Shown: in pieces, positions 1 through 7,975 of the stretch
How the letters are laid out: each line of letters opens with the position of its first letter
How positions within the stretch are numbered: the stretch's first letter is position 1
Source: Paraburkholderia podalyriae
GTDB lineage: Bacteria; Pseudomonadota; Gammaproteobacteria; Burkholderiales; Burkholderiaceae
Assembly: GCF_014397785.1 (NCBI RefSeq)
Contig: NZ_VZQQ01000026.1
Location: 30,463-94,462 of the forward strand
Direction: 5' to 3'
DNA: 64,000 bases
The notes under the pieces: generated by a model
Seen by the model: the letters and a program-made list of their open reading frames with translations, nothing else
What the model was told of the DNA's origin: nothing
Databases searched by the model: none
Made by a program: the position numbers and the translations under genes

Positions 1-1
1 G

Positions 2-142
2 CGCTTCGGCTGGTCGGCGCGGGCGTACTACCGGGTGCTGAAGGTCACGCGCACCGTCGCGGACCTGGCTGGCGCGGCAATGCCGAGCGCCGCGCAAGTC
101 GCCGAGGCGATTCAATACCGCCGCGCTTTTGGCTCGTTATGA
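2..142 (+). CDS. comM: C-terminal end of ComM/YifB family Mg-chelatase-like ATPase (partial)
   Basis: Only the last 46 codons are in the window, ending at TGA 140-142; the gene enters from the left edge. The readable tail contains the segments RFGWSARAYYRVLKV and AEAIQYRR, which match the conserved C-terminal helical region of YifB/ComM proteins. Family knowledge: ComM is a hexameric AAA+ helicase that promotes branch migration when transformed DNA is integrated. The ATPase motifs lie outside the window, so the call rests on the C-terminal signature alone. It converges on the lipoprotein gene that follows. Confidence 0.8.
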   Translation, partial: RFGWSARAYYRVLKVTRTVADLAGAAMPSAAQVAEAIQYRRAFGSL

Positions 143-472
143 GGAGAAAAATCTGCTGTCAAGTCTTGACTTATTCACACGCCCGCGATCCTGATAGATT
201 TTGATACAACTCAATGGCGCGCGGACGGGCATCCCGCGAAGCCATTGATTTTATTGACTTTTAAAATACCCCACGCTCGCCGAATTTGACGAAAGGCCCC
301 GCCCGATGGGCTTTTGCCGCCAGTAAGGCCGACTTCTCAACAGAGTTATCCACAGGCCGCGCGGGCAACTCGAAAACCTCAACGTAAACCGGCAATTAGC
401 GCGCAAACCTGCGAATGAACTTTCACTGCGTTCCACCCTCTAGGTGCGCCCGATCGGCCAAAAATACCGCGA
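143..472. other. Convergent intergenic region with two DnaA-box-like sites
   Basis: No gene is supported here. The stretch is much richer in A and T than its neighbours, with a T/A-rich core around 245-270. It holds TTATTCACA at 171-179 and a perfect TTATCCACA at 346-354, both on the plus strand; both fit the DnaA consensus TTATNCACA. A probable terminator hairpin lies at 292-315. It separates two convergent genes, so no promoter is required here. Confidence 0.6.
292..315 (+). terminator. Probable intrinsic terminator after comM
   Basis: A GCCC-GAT-GGGC hairpin (301-311) is followed by TTTT. An alternative longer pairing joins AAAGGCCC (292-299) with GGGCTTT, leaving one bulged base. It lies about 150 bases after the comM stop codon. 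The stem is short, so confidence is moderate. Confidence 0.45.
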
Positions 473-1051
473 TTAGTGCAGTTGGAAAGACGAAAAGAAT
501 TGATCCACCTGGTCTTCCGGCAGCGGTTGATCGGCGATGATCGCCGCCTGGTACACGTGCCGGCCGCGCGCGACGAGCCGCGCATACACGGTGCGCGTCT
601 CGTGTTTGGCGCCCGCCGCGCCGCTCACCGTCATCTCCAGGCCTGGTGTCTTGCCGCCCGCCGCCAGCGGGATCTGCACTGCATGAGCCTCTGGCGTTGC
701 GCCGACGTTGCGCGCCAATCCCGCGCGCAGGAAATCAAGCGCGGCGCGCTGCGTCGCGTCACTGTCGTCGGGCAGCATCACGGTGCCGACCGCGAATACG
801 GCATTGCCGGCTTCGGCAGTCTGCATCGCCATCTGCATCGGCGTGCCGTCGATTTGCACCGCGCGCCGATCGTTGCCCGGCTTGGCCGGGAAGTCGACCG
901 TGTAGCCGTTGTCGTTGTTCATCACCGTGCGCCAGTCGAAAGTCGGCGAGCAGGCGCTGAGCGCGACGCCGAGAGCCAGCGCGGCCGCCGCTGCGCCGAT
1001 CGCGGTTCGGCCACGGCCAGGCGGCGTGAAGGCACGAGGAAAAGGACTCAC
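473..1051 (-). CDS. Putative lipoprotein of unknown function
   Basis: With the GTG start at 1051 the product is 192 residues: a basic N-terminus, a hydrophobic alanine/leucine stretch at about residues 17-33, and a lipobox LSAC with the lipidated cysteine at about residue 34. The mature part begins SPTFDWRTV and has no recognised enzymatic motif; it looks like a small globular periplasmic domain. The start is uncertain: no strong ribosome binding site is visible, and an in-frame ATG exists at 1156, which would add 35 residues before the lipobox. I chose 1051 because it gives a normal-length lipoprotein signal peptide. Transcribed divergently from the thioredoxin gene at 1343, converging with comM. 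Function unknown. Confidence 0.75.
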   Translation of the reverse strand: MSPFPRAFTPPGRGRTAIGAAAAALALGVALSACSPTFDWRTVMNNDNGYTVDFPAKPGNDRRAVQIDGTPMQMAMQTAEAGNAVFAVGTVMLPDDSDATQRAALDFLRAGLARNVGATPEAHAVQIPLAAGGKTPGLEMTVSGAAGAKHETRTVYARLVARGRHVYQAAIIADQPLPEDQVDQFFSSFQLH

Positions 1052-1253
1052 CGACAAGAAGACGCCCGCGCGGCGGGCGGACAATCGGCTGATCAACGGA
1101 AGACGGCACGAAACGCGGGCAATTAAACAGCAGACGCGAAGAACGGTTCGGAGCATGTGACGAAAGATCGGGCTTGCGGAGCGCAAAGTGTCATTATCCG
1201 CTGATCGGGCCGCCGGGCCGGCGCGCGATTTCGGCGCAATCGCCGCCTTGGCG

Positions 1254-1260
1254 CTACAAT
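1254..1260 (+). promoter_or_regulatory. Promoter -10 element (GCTACAAT type) for the thioredoxin gene
   Basis: TACAAT at 1255-1260 in the context GGCGCTACAATACAAACG resembles a sigma-70 -10 hexamer, about 80 bases before the start codon at 1343. The same GCTACAAT string precedes birA and metH in this window, which supports its use as a promoter element. No good -35 hexamer is visible. The rest of the 1052-1342 divergent region holds nothing else I can name. Confidence 0.5.
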
Positions 1261-1342
1261 ACAAACGCTATTCAGCATCGGCCCGAGCGCCATCGCATCG
1301 ACCCATTGTTCCGCGCCGCGCGCGACTCACGAGGTTCCGTTC

Positions 1343-1879
1343 ATGAGTTCCAATTCACCGACCGCCGCCCGGCGCACGAACCCACTTCGCTACCTGATTG
1401 CGGCGGCCGTGGCCATCGCGCTCGCCGTCGCCGGTTACTTCGCGTTTGCCGGCCAGCAGCGCGTCCCCGATGCAAGCTTCACGCTGCTGTCGGGGCAGAA
1501 GCTCACGACCGCGGACCTGAAAGGCAAGGTTTATCTCGTCAACTTCTGGGCGACGAACTGCGACACCTGCATGAAGGAAATGCCGCAGATGGTCGAGACT
1601 TATAACCGCTTCAAGGGCCAGGGCCTCGAATTCGTCGCAGTGGCGATGAACTACGACGCGCCGATGTACGTGACCAACTACGCGCAAACGCGTCAGCTGC
1701 CGTTCAAGGTCGCCATGGACGACGGCTCGGCCGCCAGGCAGTTCGGCAACGTGCAACTCACGCCGACCACCTTCGTCGTCGATAAAGACGGCAGGATCCT
1801 GAAGCGCTATGTCGGCGAGCCGCAGTTCGCGGAACTCGACCAGTTGCTCGCGAAGGCGCTGAAGGCTAGCGCGGCTTAA
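1343..1879 (+). CDS. TlpA/ResA-type membrane-anchored thioredoxin
   Basis: 178 residues. A single hydrophobic segment at about 16-37 is a signal anchor, placing the rest in the periplasm. A TlpA/AhpC-TSA-like thioredoxin domain follows, with the redox motif C-D-T-C (Cys73 and Cys76, after VNFWATN) and the conserved cis-proline region LTPTTFVVDKDG. Such proteins reduce periplasmic disulfides, often for cytochrome c maturation or to protect lipoproteins and other substrates. No cytochrome biogenesis gene is adjacent, so the substrate is unknown. The start follows a weak GAGG at a suitable distance. The gene faces the lipoprotein gene and converges on dctD. Confidence 0.85.
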   Translation: MSSNSPTAARRTNPLRYLIAAAVAIALAVAGYFAFAGQQRVPDASFTLLSGQKLTTADLKGKVYLVNFWATNCDTCMKEMPQMVETYNRFKGQGLEFVAVAMNYDAPMYVTNYAQTRQLPFKVAMDDGSAARQFGNVQLTPTTFVVDKDGRILKRYVGEPQFAELDQLLAKALKASAA

Positions 1880-1939
1880 GCCGGGTCAAGCAGATCCGCA
1901 CGCGCCGGCGCACTCTCCCGCCGCCGGCGTCACCCCTCC

Positions 1940-3289
1940 TCACCGCTCCCCCTCCCCCTTGGCCGCGAGGCCATATCGCTTGATCTTTTCGTAGAGCGTC
2001 GCCTTGCCGAGCTGCAGACGGTCCGCCGCGACCGCGACCACGCCGCCCGCCTGCTCCAACGCCTCGGCGATCATCGCGCGTTCGAACTGCTCGACACGCT
2101 CCTTCAGCGGGTGCGTGGCCTCGCCGTCATCGGCGAAGGACAGCACCGGTTCGTCGGCGATGCCGAGCACGAAGCGGTCGGCGGCATTGCGAAGTTCCCG
2201 CACGTTGCCCGGCCAGTCGCGCTGCATCAGACTCGCACGCTGCCGATCGGTCAGCATCGGCGCCGGCCGCTGATAACGGACGGCCGCATCGAGCAGGAAA
2301 TGCTCGAACAGCGGCACGATGTCCTCGCGACGCTCGCTCAAAGGCGGCAGCGCGATCGTCACCACGTTGAGACGATAGAGCAGGTCGCGCCGGAACGAGC
2401 CATCCGCGACATGCTCCGCCATGTCGCCTTTCGCGGCCGCGATCACGCGGCAATTGACGCGAATCGGCTGATTCGAACCGAGCCGTTCCAGCACGCCGTC
2501 CTGCAGCACGCGCAGCAGCTTGACCTGCAGCGCGAGCGGCATGCTCTCGATCTCGTCGAGAAACAGCGTGCCGCCCGACGCATGTTCGAGCTTGCCGATC
2601 CGCCGTTTGGCCGCGCCGGTGAACGCGCCCGGTTCGTAGCCGAACATCTCCGATTCGAACATCGGCTCGGGCAGCGCACCGCAGTTCACCGCGATGAACG
2701 GCTTGTCGCGCCGCGGCGACAGCTCGTGCAAGCTGCGCGCGATCAGCTCCTTGCCCGCGCCGGTATCGCCGTTGATCAACACGGACGCATCGGTCGGCGC
2801 CACGTTGGCGATCAGCCGCCGCACCTGCTCGATCGCCGGACTGCGGCCGATGATGCGCGGCGCAACCGCGTTCTGCCCGGCCAGTTCACGGCGCAGCGCG
2901 AGGTTTTCGAGCACGAGCGTCCGGCGCTCCAGCGCGCGCCGCACGGCTTCGATCAGCCGCTCCGACGCAAACGGCTTTTCGATGAAGTCGTAGGCGCCGT
3001 CGCGCATCGCCTGCACGGCCATCGAGATATCGCCGTGGCCGGTGACCAGAATCACCGGCATGTCGGGCGCGCGCTCGTGGCACTGCGCGAGCAGATCGAG
3101 ACCGCTCGCGCCGGGCAGCCGGATATCGCTGACGATCACGCCGGAAAAGTCGGCACTGATCAGCTTCGCCGCCGCCTCGACCGACGCAAGGCCGATCACG
3201 TCGAAGCCAGCCAGTTGCAGGCTCTGCACGCTCGCGCGCCGCACCAGTTCGTCGTCTTCGATATACAGCACTTGCAGGCCGTCGTTCAT
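1940..3289 (-). CDS. dctD: DctD-type sigma-54-dependent response regulator
   Basis: 449 residues with the full NtrC-family layout: receiver domain (about 1-125) with acidic pocket IEDDE and phospho-acceptor Asp55 (VSDIRLPG); AAA+ domain with Walker A GDTGAGKE (174-181), the sigma-54 contact loop GAFTGA (221-226) and Walker B LFLDEIE; and a C-terminal Fis-type helix-turn-helix (GGVVAVAADRLQLGKATLYE). It lies 31 bases downstream of the sensor kinase gene. Together with the kinase and the transporter dctA it forms a C4-dicarboxylate-sensing system. Its likely target is the sigma-54 promoter in front of dctA. Confidence 0.93.
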   Translation of the reverse strand: MNDGLQVLYIEDDELVRRASVQSLQLAGFDVIGLASVEAAAKLISADFSGVIVSDIRLPGASGLDLLAQCHERAPDMPVILVTGHGDISMAVQAMRDGAYDFIEKPFASERLIEAVRRALERRTLVLENLALRRELAGQNAVAPRIIGRSPAIEQVRRLIANVAPTDASVLINGDTGAGKELIARSLHELSPRRDKPFIAVNCGALPEPMFESEMFGYEPGAFTGAAKRRIGKLEHASGGTLFLDEIESMPLALQVKLLRVLQDGVLERLGSNQPIRVNCRVIAAAKGDMAEHVADGSFRRDLLYRLNVVTIALPPLSERREDIVPLFEHFLLDAAVRYQRPAPMLTDRQRASLMQRDWPGNVRELRNAADRFVLGIADEPVLSFADDGEATHPLKERVEQFERAMIAEALEQAGGVVAVAADRLQLGKATLYEKIKRYGLAAKGEGER

Positions 3290-3320
3290 TGCGTGTTCCG
3301 GGTGATGCTTCGGGGTGAAA

Positions 3321-5273
3321 TCAGGAGCCCGCGGTCAGCGGATCGTGCGAGGGGCTCGACTGCACGCGAGCGCGACGCAGCGTCAACACGAATAATGCAC
3401 CGCCTTGCGGCGCGTTGCGCGCGGCCAGCGAGCCGCCGCAATCACGCGCGATCGACGATGAAATCGCGAGGCCGAGGCCGAGCCCCTGACCCATTTCCTT
3501 CGTCGTGAAGAACGGCTCGAAGAGATGCGGCAGCACGTCGTCGGGGATGCCGGGGCCGTTGTCGCCGACCGCGATCGACAGGTTCGCGTCGCCGGCCGCG
3601 ACCTCGACCGTGATGCGCGGCGGGTTGATGCCGGCGGTCGCATCGAGCGCGTTGCCGAGCAGGTTGATCAGCACCTGTTCGAGTCGCAGATCGTCGCAAT
3701 TCGCGACCAGCTCCAGATGATCGTCGGCGAGATTCAGCGGTGCGCGCGCGCGGCCTGCCGCATCGGCGGCCGCGGTGTCGGTGCCGGCCCTGGCATCGAT
3801 CAGCACGAACTCGAGCTCGACGCCCTGCAGCCGCTTCTGCAGCAACCCGACGACGTTGCGCAGCGCCCGCACGATCGACGCGCGCGCGCTGCGCGGCCGC
3901 GCGCGGCCGACGAACAGCTTCAGCTGGTTCGTGATCTTGCCCATGCGCTCGGTGAGCGCCGCGATCGCTTCGAGATTCTCGCGCGCCGATGCCTGATCGC
4001 CGCGTTCGAGCAGCACGCGCGTGTTGTCCGAGAAACTGCGCAGCGCGGCGAGCGGCTGGTTCAGCTCGTGCGTGATGCCGGCCGCCATTTGACCGAGCGC
4101 GGCGAGCTTGCTCGCCTGGATCAGCTCGTCGTGCGCGGCGCGCAGCTCCTGTTCGGCGCGGGTGCGCTCGGCGACTTCCCTGTGCAACTGCTCGTTCGCC
4201 TCGGACAGATCGGCGGTGCGCTCGGCGACGCGCTCGTTCAGCTCGGCATACGCTTTTTGCAGCAGCGCGCGGCTGCGCATCATTTCGCGCAGCCGCGCGC
4301 GCCGCATGCGCCAGTAGAACGCGAGCAGCACCAGCGACACATAGCCGAAGCCGGTGACGATGGTCGCCTTGCGCGCGTCGGCATCGACTGGATCGACCGG
4401 TGACATCGTGATCAGATGCCAGTCCGGCTCGCCCATGGCGTGCCGCGACGCGAGGTAGCGCGGCGCGGAGCGCCCGCCGCCGACGCGCAGGATCTGCGCA
4501 TTGCCTTTTAGGATGCGCTCGACCGCCACCGGCAGCGGCTCGATCGGCTGCTGCGCGTACTGGCGCGCCTGGTAGATCGAATTGGCGATCTGGCCGGGCA
4601 GCGGCCGGATCGTGTGGTACTTCCATGCCGGCACCGACGACAGGAAGATCACGCCATGATCGTCGGTGACGACGAGCGGCTCGGACGCGTCGGCGCCCTG
4701 AAACCATTCGAGATCGAGCTTGACGACCGCCACACCGACGATCTTGCCGTCGCGCCGCACCGGCTGCGAGATGTAATAGCCGGGCGCCTGCGAAATCGTG
4801 CCGATGCCGAAGAAGCGGCCGACACCGCCCTTCACCGCATCGACGAAATACGGCCGGAACTGATAGCCCGCGCCGACGAAGCTGCCCGGCCCGCGCCAGT
4901 TGCTCGCGGCGACGCAGTAGCCGTCGAGCGAAATGACGTAGGTGACCGTCGCGCGCGCGTGGCGGTTCAGATCCTCGAGATAGAGATTCGCGCGCGCGGC
5001 GTTGGCGGGCGTCGGATCGATCAGCACGTCCTGCACGATCGGATGCTCGGCGAGCAGATAAGGCAGCGATTCGTAGCGCTCGAGTGTGCTCTTCAGCACG
5101 CTCGCGGTGCGCTCGGCGCGCACCGCGGCATTGCGCCGCAGCGTGTCGACGCCGCTTTTCCACGCGAGGCTGTAGGTGAGCCAGCATGCCGCCGCGAGCC
5201 CGGCTGCGAGCGCGAAGAGAATCAGCAGGCGGCGGGTCACGTTGGCAAGGTCCGGTCGATGGGGATCGGACAT
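3321..5273 (-). CDS. dctB: DctB-type C4-dicarboxylate sensor histidine kinase
   Basis: 650 residues from the ATG at 5273. Layout: transmembrane segment at about 15-37, a large periplasmic double-PAS/Cache sensor domain, a second transmembrane segment near residue 300, a coiled-coil linker (ERVAERTADLSEANEQ), the phospho-acceptor H box HELNQPLAAL, the N box NLLGNALDAT, and the ATP lid DNGPGIPDD...GLGLGLAISSSIA. This is the known DctB architecture, binding succinate-like acids outside and phosphorylating DctD. The start is uncertain: the frame stays open with in-frame starts at 5426 (ATG) and 5432 (TTG), adding an alanine/proline-rich tail of about 50 residues. None has a clear Shine-Dalgarno sequence. 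I prefer 5273 because it sits just before the membrane segment. Confidence 0.92.
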   Translation of the reverse strand: MSDPHRPDLANVTRRLLILFALAAGLAAACWLTYSLAWKSGVDTLRRNAAVRAERTASVLKSTLERYESLPYLLAEHPIVQDVLIDPTPANAARANLYLEDLNRHARATVTYVISLDGYCVAASNWRGPGSFVGAGYQFRPYFVDAVKGGVGRFFGIGTISQAPGYYISQPVRRDGKIVGVAVVKLDLEWFQGADASEPLVVTDDHGVIFLSSVPAWKYHTIRPLPGQIANSIYQARQYAQQPIEPLPVAVERILKGNAQILRVGGGRSAPRYLASRHAMGEPDWHLITMSPVDPVDADARKATIVTGFGYVSLVLLAFYWRMRRARLREMMRSRALLQKAYAELNERVAERTADLSEANEQLHREVAERTRAEQELRAAHDELIQASKLAALGQMAAGITHELNQPLAALRSFSDNTRVLLERGDQASARENLEAIAALTERMGKITNQLKLFVGRARPRSARASIVRALRNVVGLLQKRLQGVELEFVLIDARAGTDTAAADAAGRARAPLNLADDHLELVANCDDLRLEQVLINLLGNALDATAGINPPRITVEVAAGDANLSIAVGDNGPGIPDDVLPHLFEPFFTTKEMGQGLGLGLAISSSIARDCGGSLAARNAPQGGALFVLTLRRARVQSSPSHDPLTAGS

Positions 5274-5471
5274 TGTGGCATAGGGCGGCAAGGGCTCGCC
5301 GCGAGATGCGTCGCGGGCTGGGCCGCGGGTTGCGCTGGCAGTCTCGCCAAAGGTAAGCGCCGAAGGCCCCGGTGCGGCCGGAGCAACAGCAGACGCCTCG
5401 GGAGGACGCGCGGACGCCGGATTCATCAGCAAGCGTCCGCGCTAATCACGACAAGGTCGGCGAGGCGCGGC

Positions 5472-6752
5472 TCAAACGCCGGCCGGCTCTTTGACCGCCA
5501 CCTCGCCGCGCAGCACCTTGTTCAGCTTGCTGCGATCGAGTTCCTTCTCCCAGGCCGACACGACGACCGTCGCGACACCGTTGCCGACGATGTTCGTCAG
5601 CGCGCGGCATTCGCTCATGAAACGGTCGATGCCAAGAATCAGCACCATGCCCGACAGCGGAATCGTCGGCACGACGGCAAGCGTCGCCGCGAGTGTGATG
5701 AAGCCCGCGCCGGTCACGCCGCTCGCGCCCTTCGAGGTCAGCATCGTCACTGCGAGCAGCGTCAGCTGCTGGCCCCAGGTGAGGTCGATGTTGGTCGCCT
5801 GGGCGATGAACAGCACCGCCATCGTCATGTAAATGTTGGTGCCGTCGAGGTTGAACGAGTAGCCGGTCGGCACCACGAGGCCCACCACCGAGCGCGAGCA
5901 GCCGAGATTTTCCAGCTTCAGCATCAGCTGCGGCAGCGCGGCTTCGGACGAGCTCGTGCCGAGCACGATCAGCATTTCCTCCTTGATGTACGCAACGAAA
6001 CGCAGGATGTTGAAGCCCACCATCCGCGCGATCGCGCCGAGCACCACCACCACGAACACGATCGAGGTCAGATAGAACGTGCCGACCAGCTTGAGCATCG
6101 GCAACAGCGAGCCGATGCCGTACTTGCCGATCGTGAAGGCCATCGCGCCGAACGCGCCGATCGGCGCGAGCTTCGTGATGATGCGCACCATGCCGAACAG
6201 GATGTGCGAGATCCCTTCGATGATGTTCATTACGGGCTTGCCCTTCTCACCGGCCGTCGCGAGCACCGCGCCGAACAGCAGCGCGATCAACAGGATCTGC
6301 AGGATCTCGCCCTGCGCGAACGCCGACGTGATCGTGTCCGGAATGATGTGCATGAAGAAGTCGACCGTCGACTGGCCGTGTGCCTTCGCTGCATACGACG
6401 CGACCGCGCGGCTGTCGAGCAAAGCCGGGTCGACGTTGAAGCCGGCGCCGGGTCGCAGCAGGTGCGTGGCGGCGAGGCCGAGCACCAGCGCGAACGTCGA
6501 CACGATTTCGAAATACAACAGCGCCTTGCCGCCCACGCGTCCGACCTTCTTCATGTCCTCCATGCCGGCGATGCCTGTCACGACCGTGCAGAAGATGATC
6601 GGCCCGATCACCATCTTGATCAGCTTGATAAAGCCGTCGCCGAGCGGCTTCATGTCGACGGCGAGGTTCGGGTAGAAATGCCCCAGTACGATACCGATGA
6701 TGATCGCCACGATCACCTGGACGTACAGCACTTTATGGATAGGTTTCTTCAC
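5472..6752 (-). CDS. dctA: C4-dicarboxylate:cation symporter DctA
   Basis: 426 residues, close to the 428 of E. coli DctA. The start is GTG at 6752 (reading VKKPIHKVLYVQ), preceded by AGGAA at a good distance; an upstream in-frame extension has no such site. It is a hydrophobic DAACS-family protein with the serine-rich re-entrant loop LGTSSSEAALPQLM and the signature PTGYSFNLDGTNIYMTM that forms the cation/substrate site. It imports succinate, fumarate and malate across the inner membrane. The two-component genes dctB and dctD lie downstream on the same strand. A sigma-54 promoter and phased palindromes are visible upstream. Confidence 0.96.
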   Translation of the reverse strand: MKKPIHKVLYVQVIVAIIIGIVLGHFYPNLAVDMKPLGDGFIKLIKMVIGPIIFCTVVTGIAGMEDMKKVGRVGGKALLYFEIVSTFALVLGLAATHLLRPGAGFNVDPALLDSRAVASYAAKAHGQSTVDFFMHIIPDTITSAFAQGEILQILLIALLFGAVLATAGEKGKPVMNIIEGISHILFGMVRIITKLAPIGAFGAMAFTIGKYGIGSLLPMLKLVGTFYLTSIVFVVVVLGAIARMVGFNILRFVAYIKEEMLIVLGTSSSEAALPQLMLKLENLGCSRSVVGLVVPTGYSFNLDGTNIYMTMAVLFIAQATNIDLTWGQQLTLLAVTMLTSKGASGVTGAGFITLAATLAVVPTIPLSGMVLILGIDRFMSECRALTNIVGNGVATVVVSAWEKELDRSKLNKVLRGEVAVKEPAGV

Positions 6753-6942
6753 GATAGTTCCTGCGAGGGGAAATGAGCTGATGAGCCGCCGCGAGGCGCG
6801 ACACGCGAACGAAACGTCGTCGCGCGGGCGCCCGTTAGCGGACCGCTGCAAGACGACGAATTCAGAAATACCGGGAAGGGAAATCGGACATCGTTGTCTC
6901 CTTGCTTTTTTGTCGGGCCGTGGCGGCCACGCGCTTTGTTTC

Positions 6943-6957
6943 GCAAGGTCGATGCCA
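6943..6957 (-). promoter_or_regulatory. Sigma-54 (-24/-12) promoter of dctA
   Basis: Read on the minus strand, the sequence TGGCATCGACCTTGC has the obligatory GG and GC dinucleotides with exactly ten bases between them, and matches the TGGCA...TTGC core of sigma-54 promoters. It lies about 190 bases upstream of the dctA GTG, so a leader of about 180 bases is predicted. The neighbouring dctD encodes a sigma-54 activator. Confidence 0.8.
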
Positions 6958-6993
6958 GTTCGATATCGACCATGGAGGCTTGATTCTTATGGG

Positions 6994-7070
6994 TTTTCCG
7001 GCAAGGCTCGGCGCGCGTCGTCCGGGTTTCCGGAAATCCGGACGACCGCTGTCGGGGAATCCGGAATCCG
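6994..7070 (-). promoter_or_regulatory. Phased CCGG palindromes, probable DctD enhancer sites for dctA
   Basis: Three CCGG-centred elements lie 40-120 bases upstream of the sigma-54 promoter. The best is the 24-base palindrome 7020-7043, which has TTTCCGGAAA in the middle, GTCCGG/CCGGAC arms, and one mismatched pair. A weaker TTTTCCGGC is centred at about 6999.5, and AATCCGGAATCCG at about 7062.5. Centres are 32 and 31 bases apart, about three helical turns, so all face the same side of the DNA. That is how activator sites for sigma-54 promoters are usually arranged. Binding by DctD is inferred. Confidence 0.65.
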
Positions 7071-7125
7071 ATGCGCGCGCGATTGGAAACCCGCAAGGGT
7101 TTGCGCGCAGCTTGCGAGCGCGAGG

Positions 7126-7878
7126 TCAGGTCAACAGGTCGATGCGATCCGTGCAGATCATGTCGACACCCCATTGTGCGAGCAACCGCGCGCGCGTCGG
7201 GTCGTTCACCGTATAGGCGAGCACGCGCAGCCCGCTCGCGCGGATCTGCGCGACCAGCGGCTCACTCAGATAACGGTGACTCGCGTGCAGGGACACGCAG
7301 TCGAGTTCGCTCACGATGCGCAGCCAGTCCGCCGGCACCTGCTCGAACAGCATGCCGCGCGGCAGCGACGGCGCGGCATCGCGCGCGGCGGCGAGCGCGT
7401 CGAACGAAAACGACGACAACAGCGGCGGCGTCCGCCCTTGCCACAGCGCGAGCGCGCCTTGGGCGACCAGCGTGCCGGTGATCACTTCGCGGCCCGGACA
7501 CGGCTTGATCTCGATGTTCGCGGCGATGCCGTCGCGCGCGCAACGCTCGGCTGCGTCGGCCAGCGTTGGCAGCCGTGTGCCGACGAACTCCGCACCGCGC
7601 CACGCGCCGGCATCTAGTGCGACGAGTTCCGGCCATGTGTGCGCGGCCGCCGGCCCGTGGCCGTTGGTCGTGCGATCGAGCGTGTCGTCGTGCAGCAGAA
7701 ACAGCACATTGTCGGCGGACAGCTTCGCGTCGAACTCGACCATGCGATAGCCGTAGCGCACGCACGCGTCGAAACCGGCCGACGTGTTTTCCGGCGCGAG
7801 CGTACCGCCGCAGCGATGGGCGACCAGCCGCGGATAAGGCCATGGTGCGGAGCTCCCGCGATCGATCCCAGTTGCCAC
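7126..7878 (-). CDS. ugpQ: Glycerophosphodiester phosphodiesterase
   Basis: 250 residues, cytoplasmic (no signal peptide), the usual length for UgpQ-type enzymes. The GDPD catalytic signature is present: AHRCGGTLAPENT near the N-terminus, the metal/acid region EFDAKLSADNVLF, and HDDTLDRTTNG. It hydrolyses glycerophosphodiesters to glycerol-3-phosphate and an alcohol. The start is GTG at 7878, supported by AAGGAAG five bases upstream. No ugp transporter genes are adjacent; it stands alone between dctA and lipA on the same strand, with a strong terminator upstream. Confidence 0.9.
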   Translation of the reverse strand: MATGIDRGSSAPWPYPRLVAHRCGGTLAPENTSAGFDACVRYGYRMVEFDAKLSADNVLFLLHDDTLDRTTNGHGPAAAHTWPELVALDAGAWRGAEFVGTRLPTLADAAERCARDGIAANIEIKPCPGREVITGTLVAQGALALWQGRTPPLLSSFSFDALAAARDAAPSLPRGMLFEQVPADWLRIVSELDCVSLHASHRYLSEPLVAQIRASGLRVLAYTVNDPTRARLLAQWGVDMICTDRIDLLT

Positions 7879-7914
7879 GTGTCGCTTCCTTGCTGATAGA
7901 ACAGCGGTTCAAGT

Positions 7915-7942
7915 AAAAAGCCCGCACATCGGCGGGCTTTTT
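7915..7942 (-). terminator. Strong intrinsic terminator after lipA
   Basis: An 11-base perfect stem (7915-7925 paired with 7932-7942) with a six-base loop. A and T runs flank the GCCCGC/GCGGGC core, so it can work on both strands. It lies directly downstream of the lipA stop codon. Confidence 0.85.
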
Positions 7943-7975
7943 CGATTTTGCGAGCGTGAAGCGAGGCGCCGCGCG

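Noticed and set aside
171..354. A chromosomal replication origin
   Set aside because: Only two DnaA-type boxes are present, with no dnaA, dnaN, gyrB, parA or parB nearby and no dense box array.
4614..6776. A 720-codon plus-strand open frame opposite dctB and dctA
   Set aside because: It is rich in arginine, histidine and aspartate, as expected from the antisense of GC-rich codons, and the opposing frames encode complete dctB and dctA.
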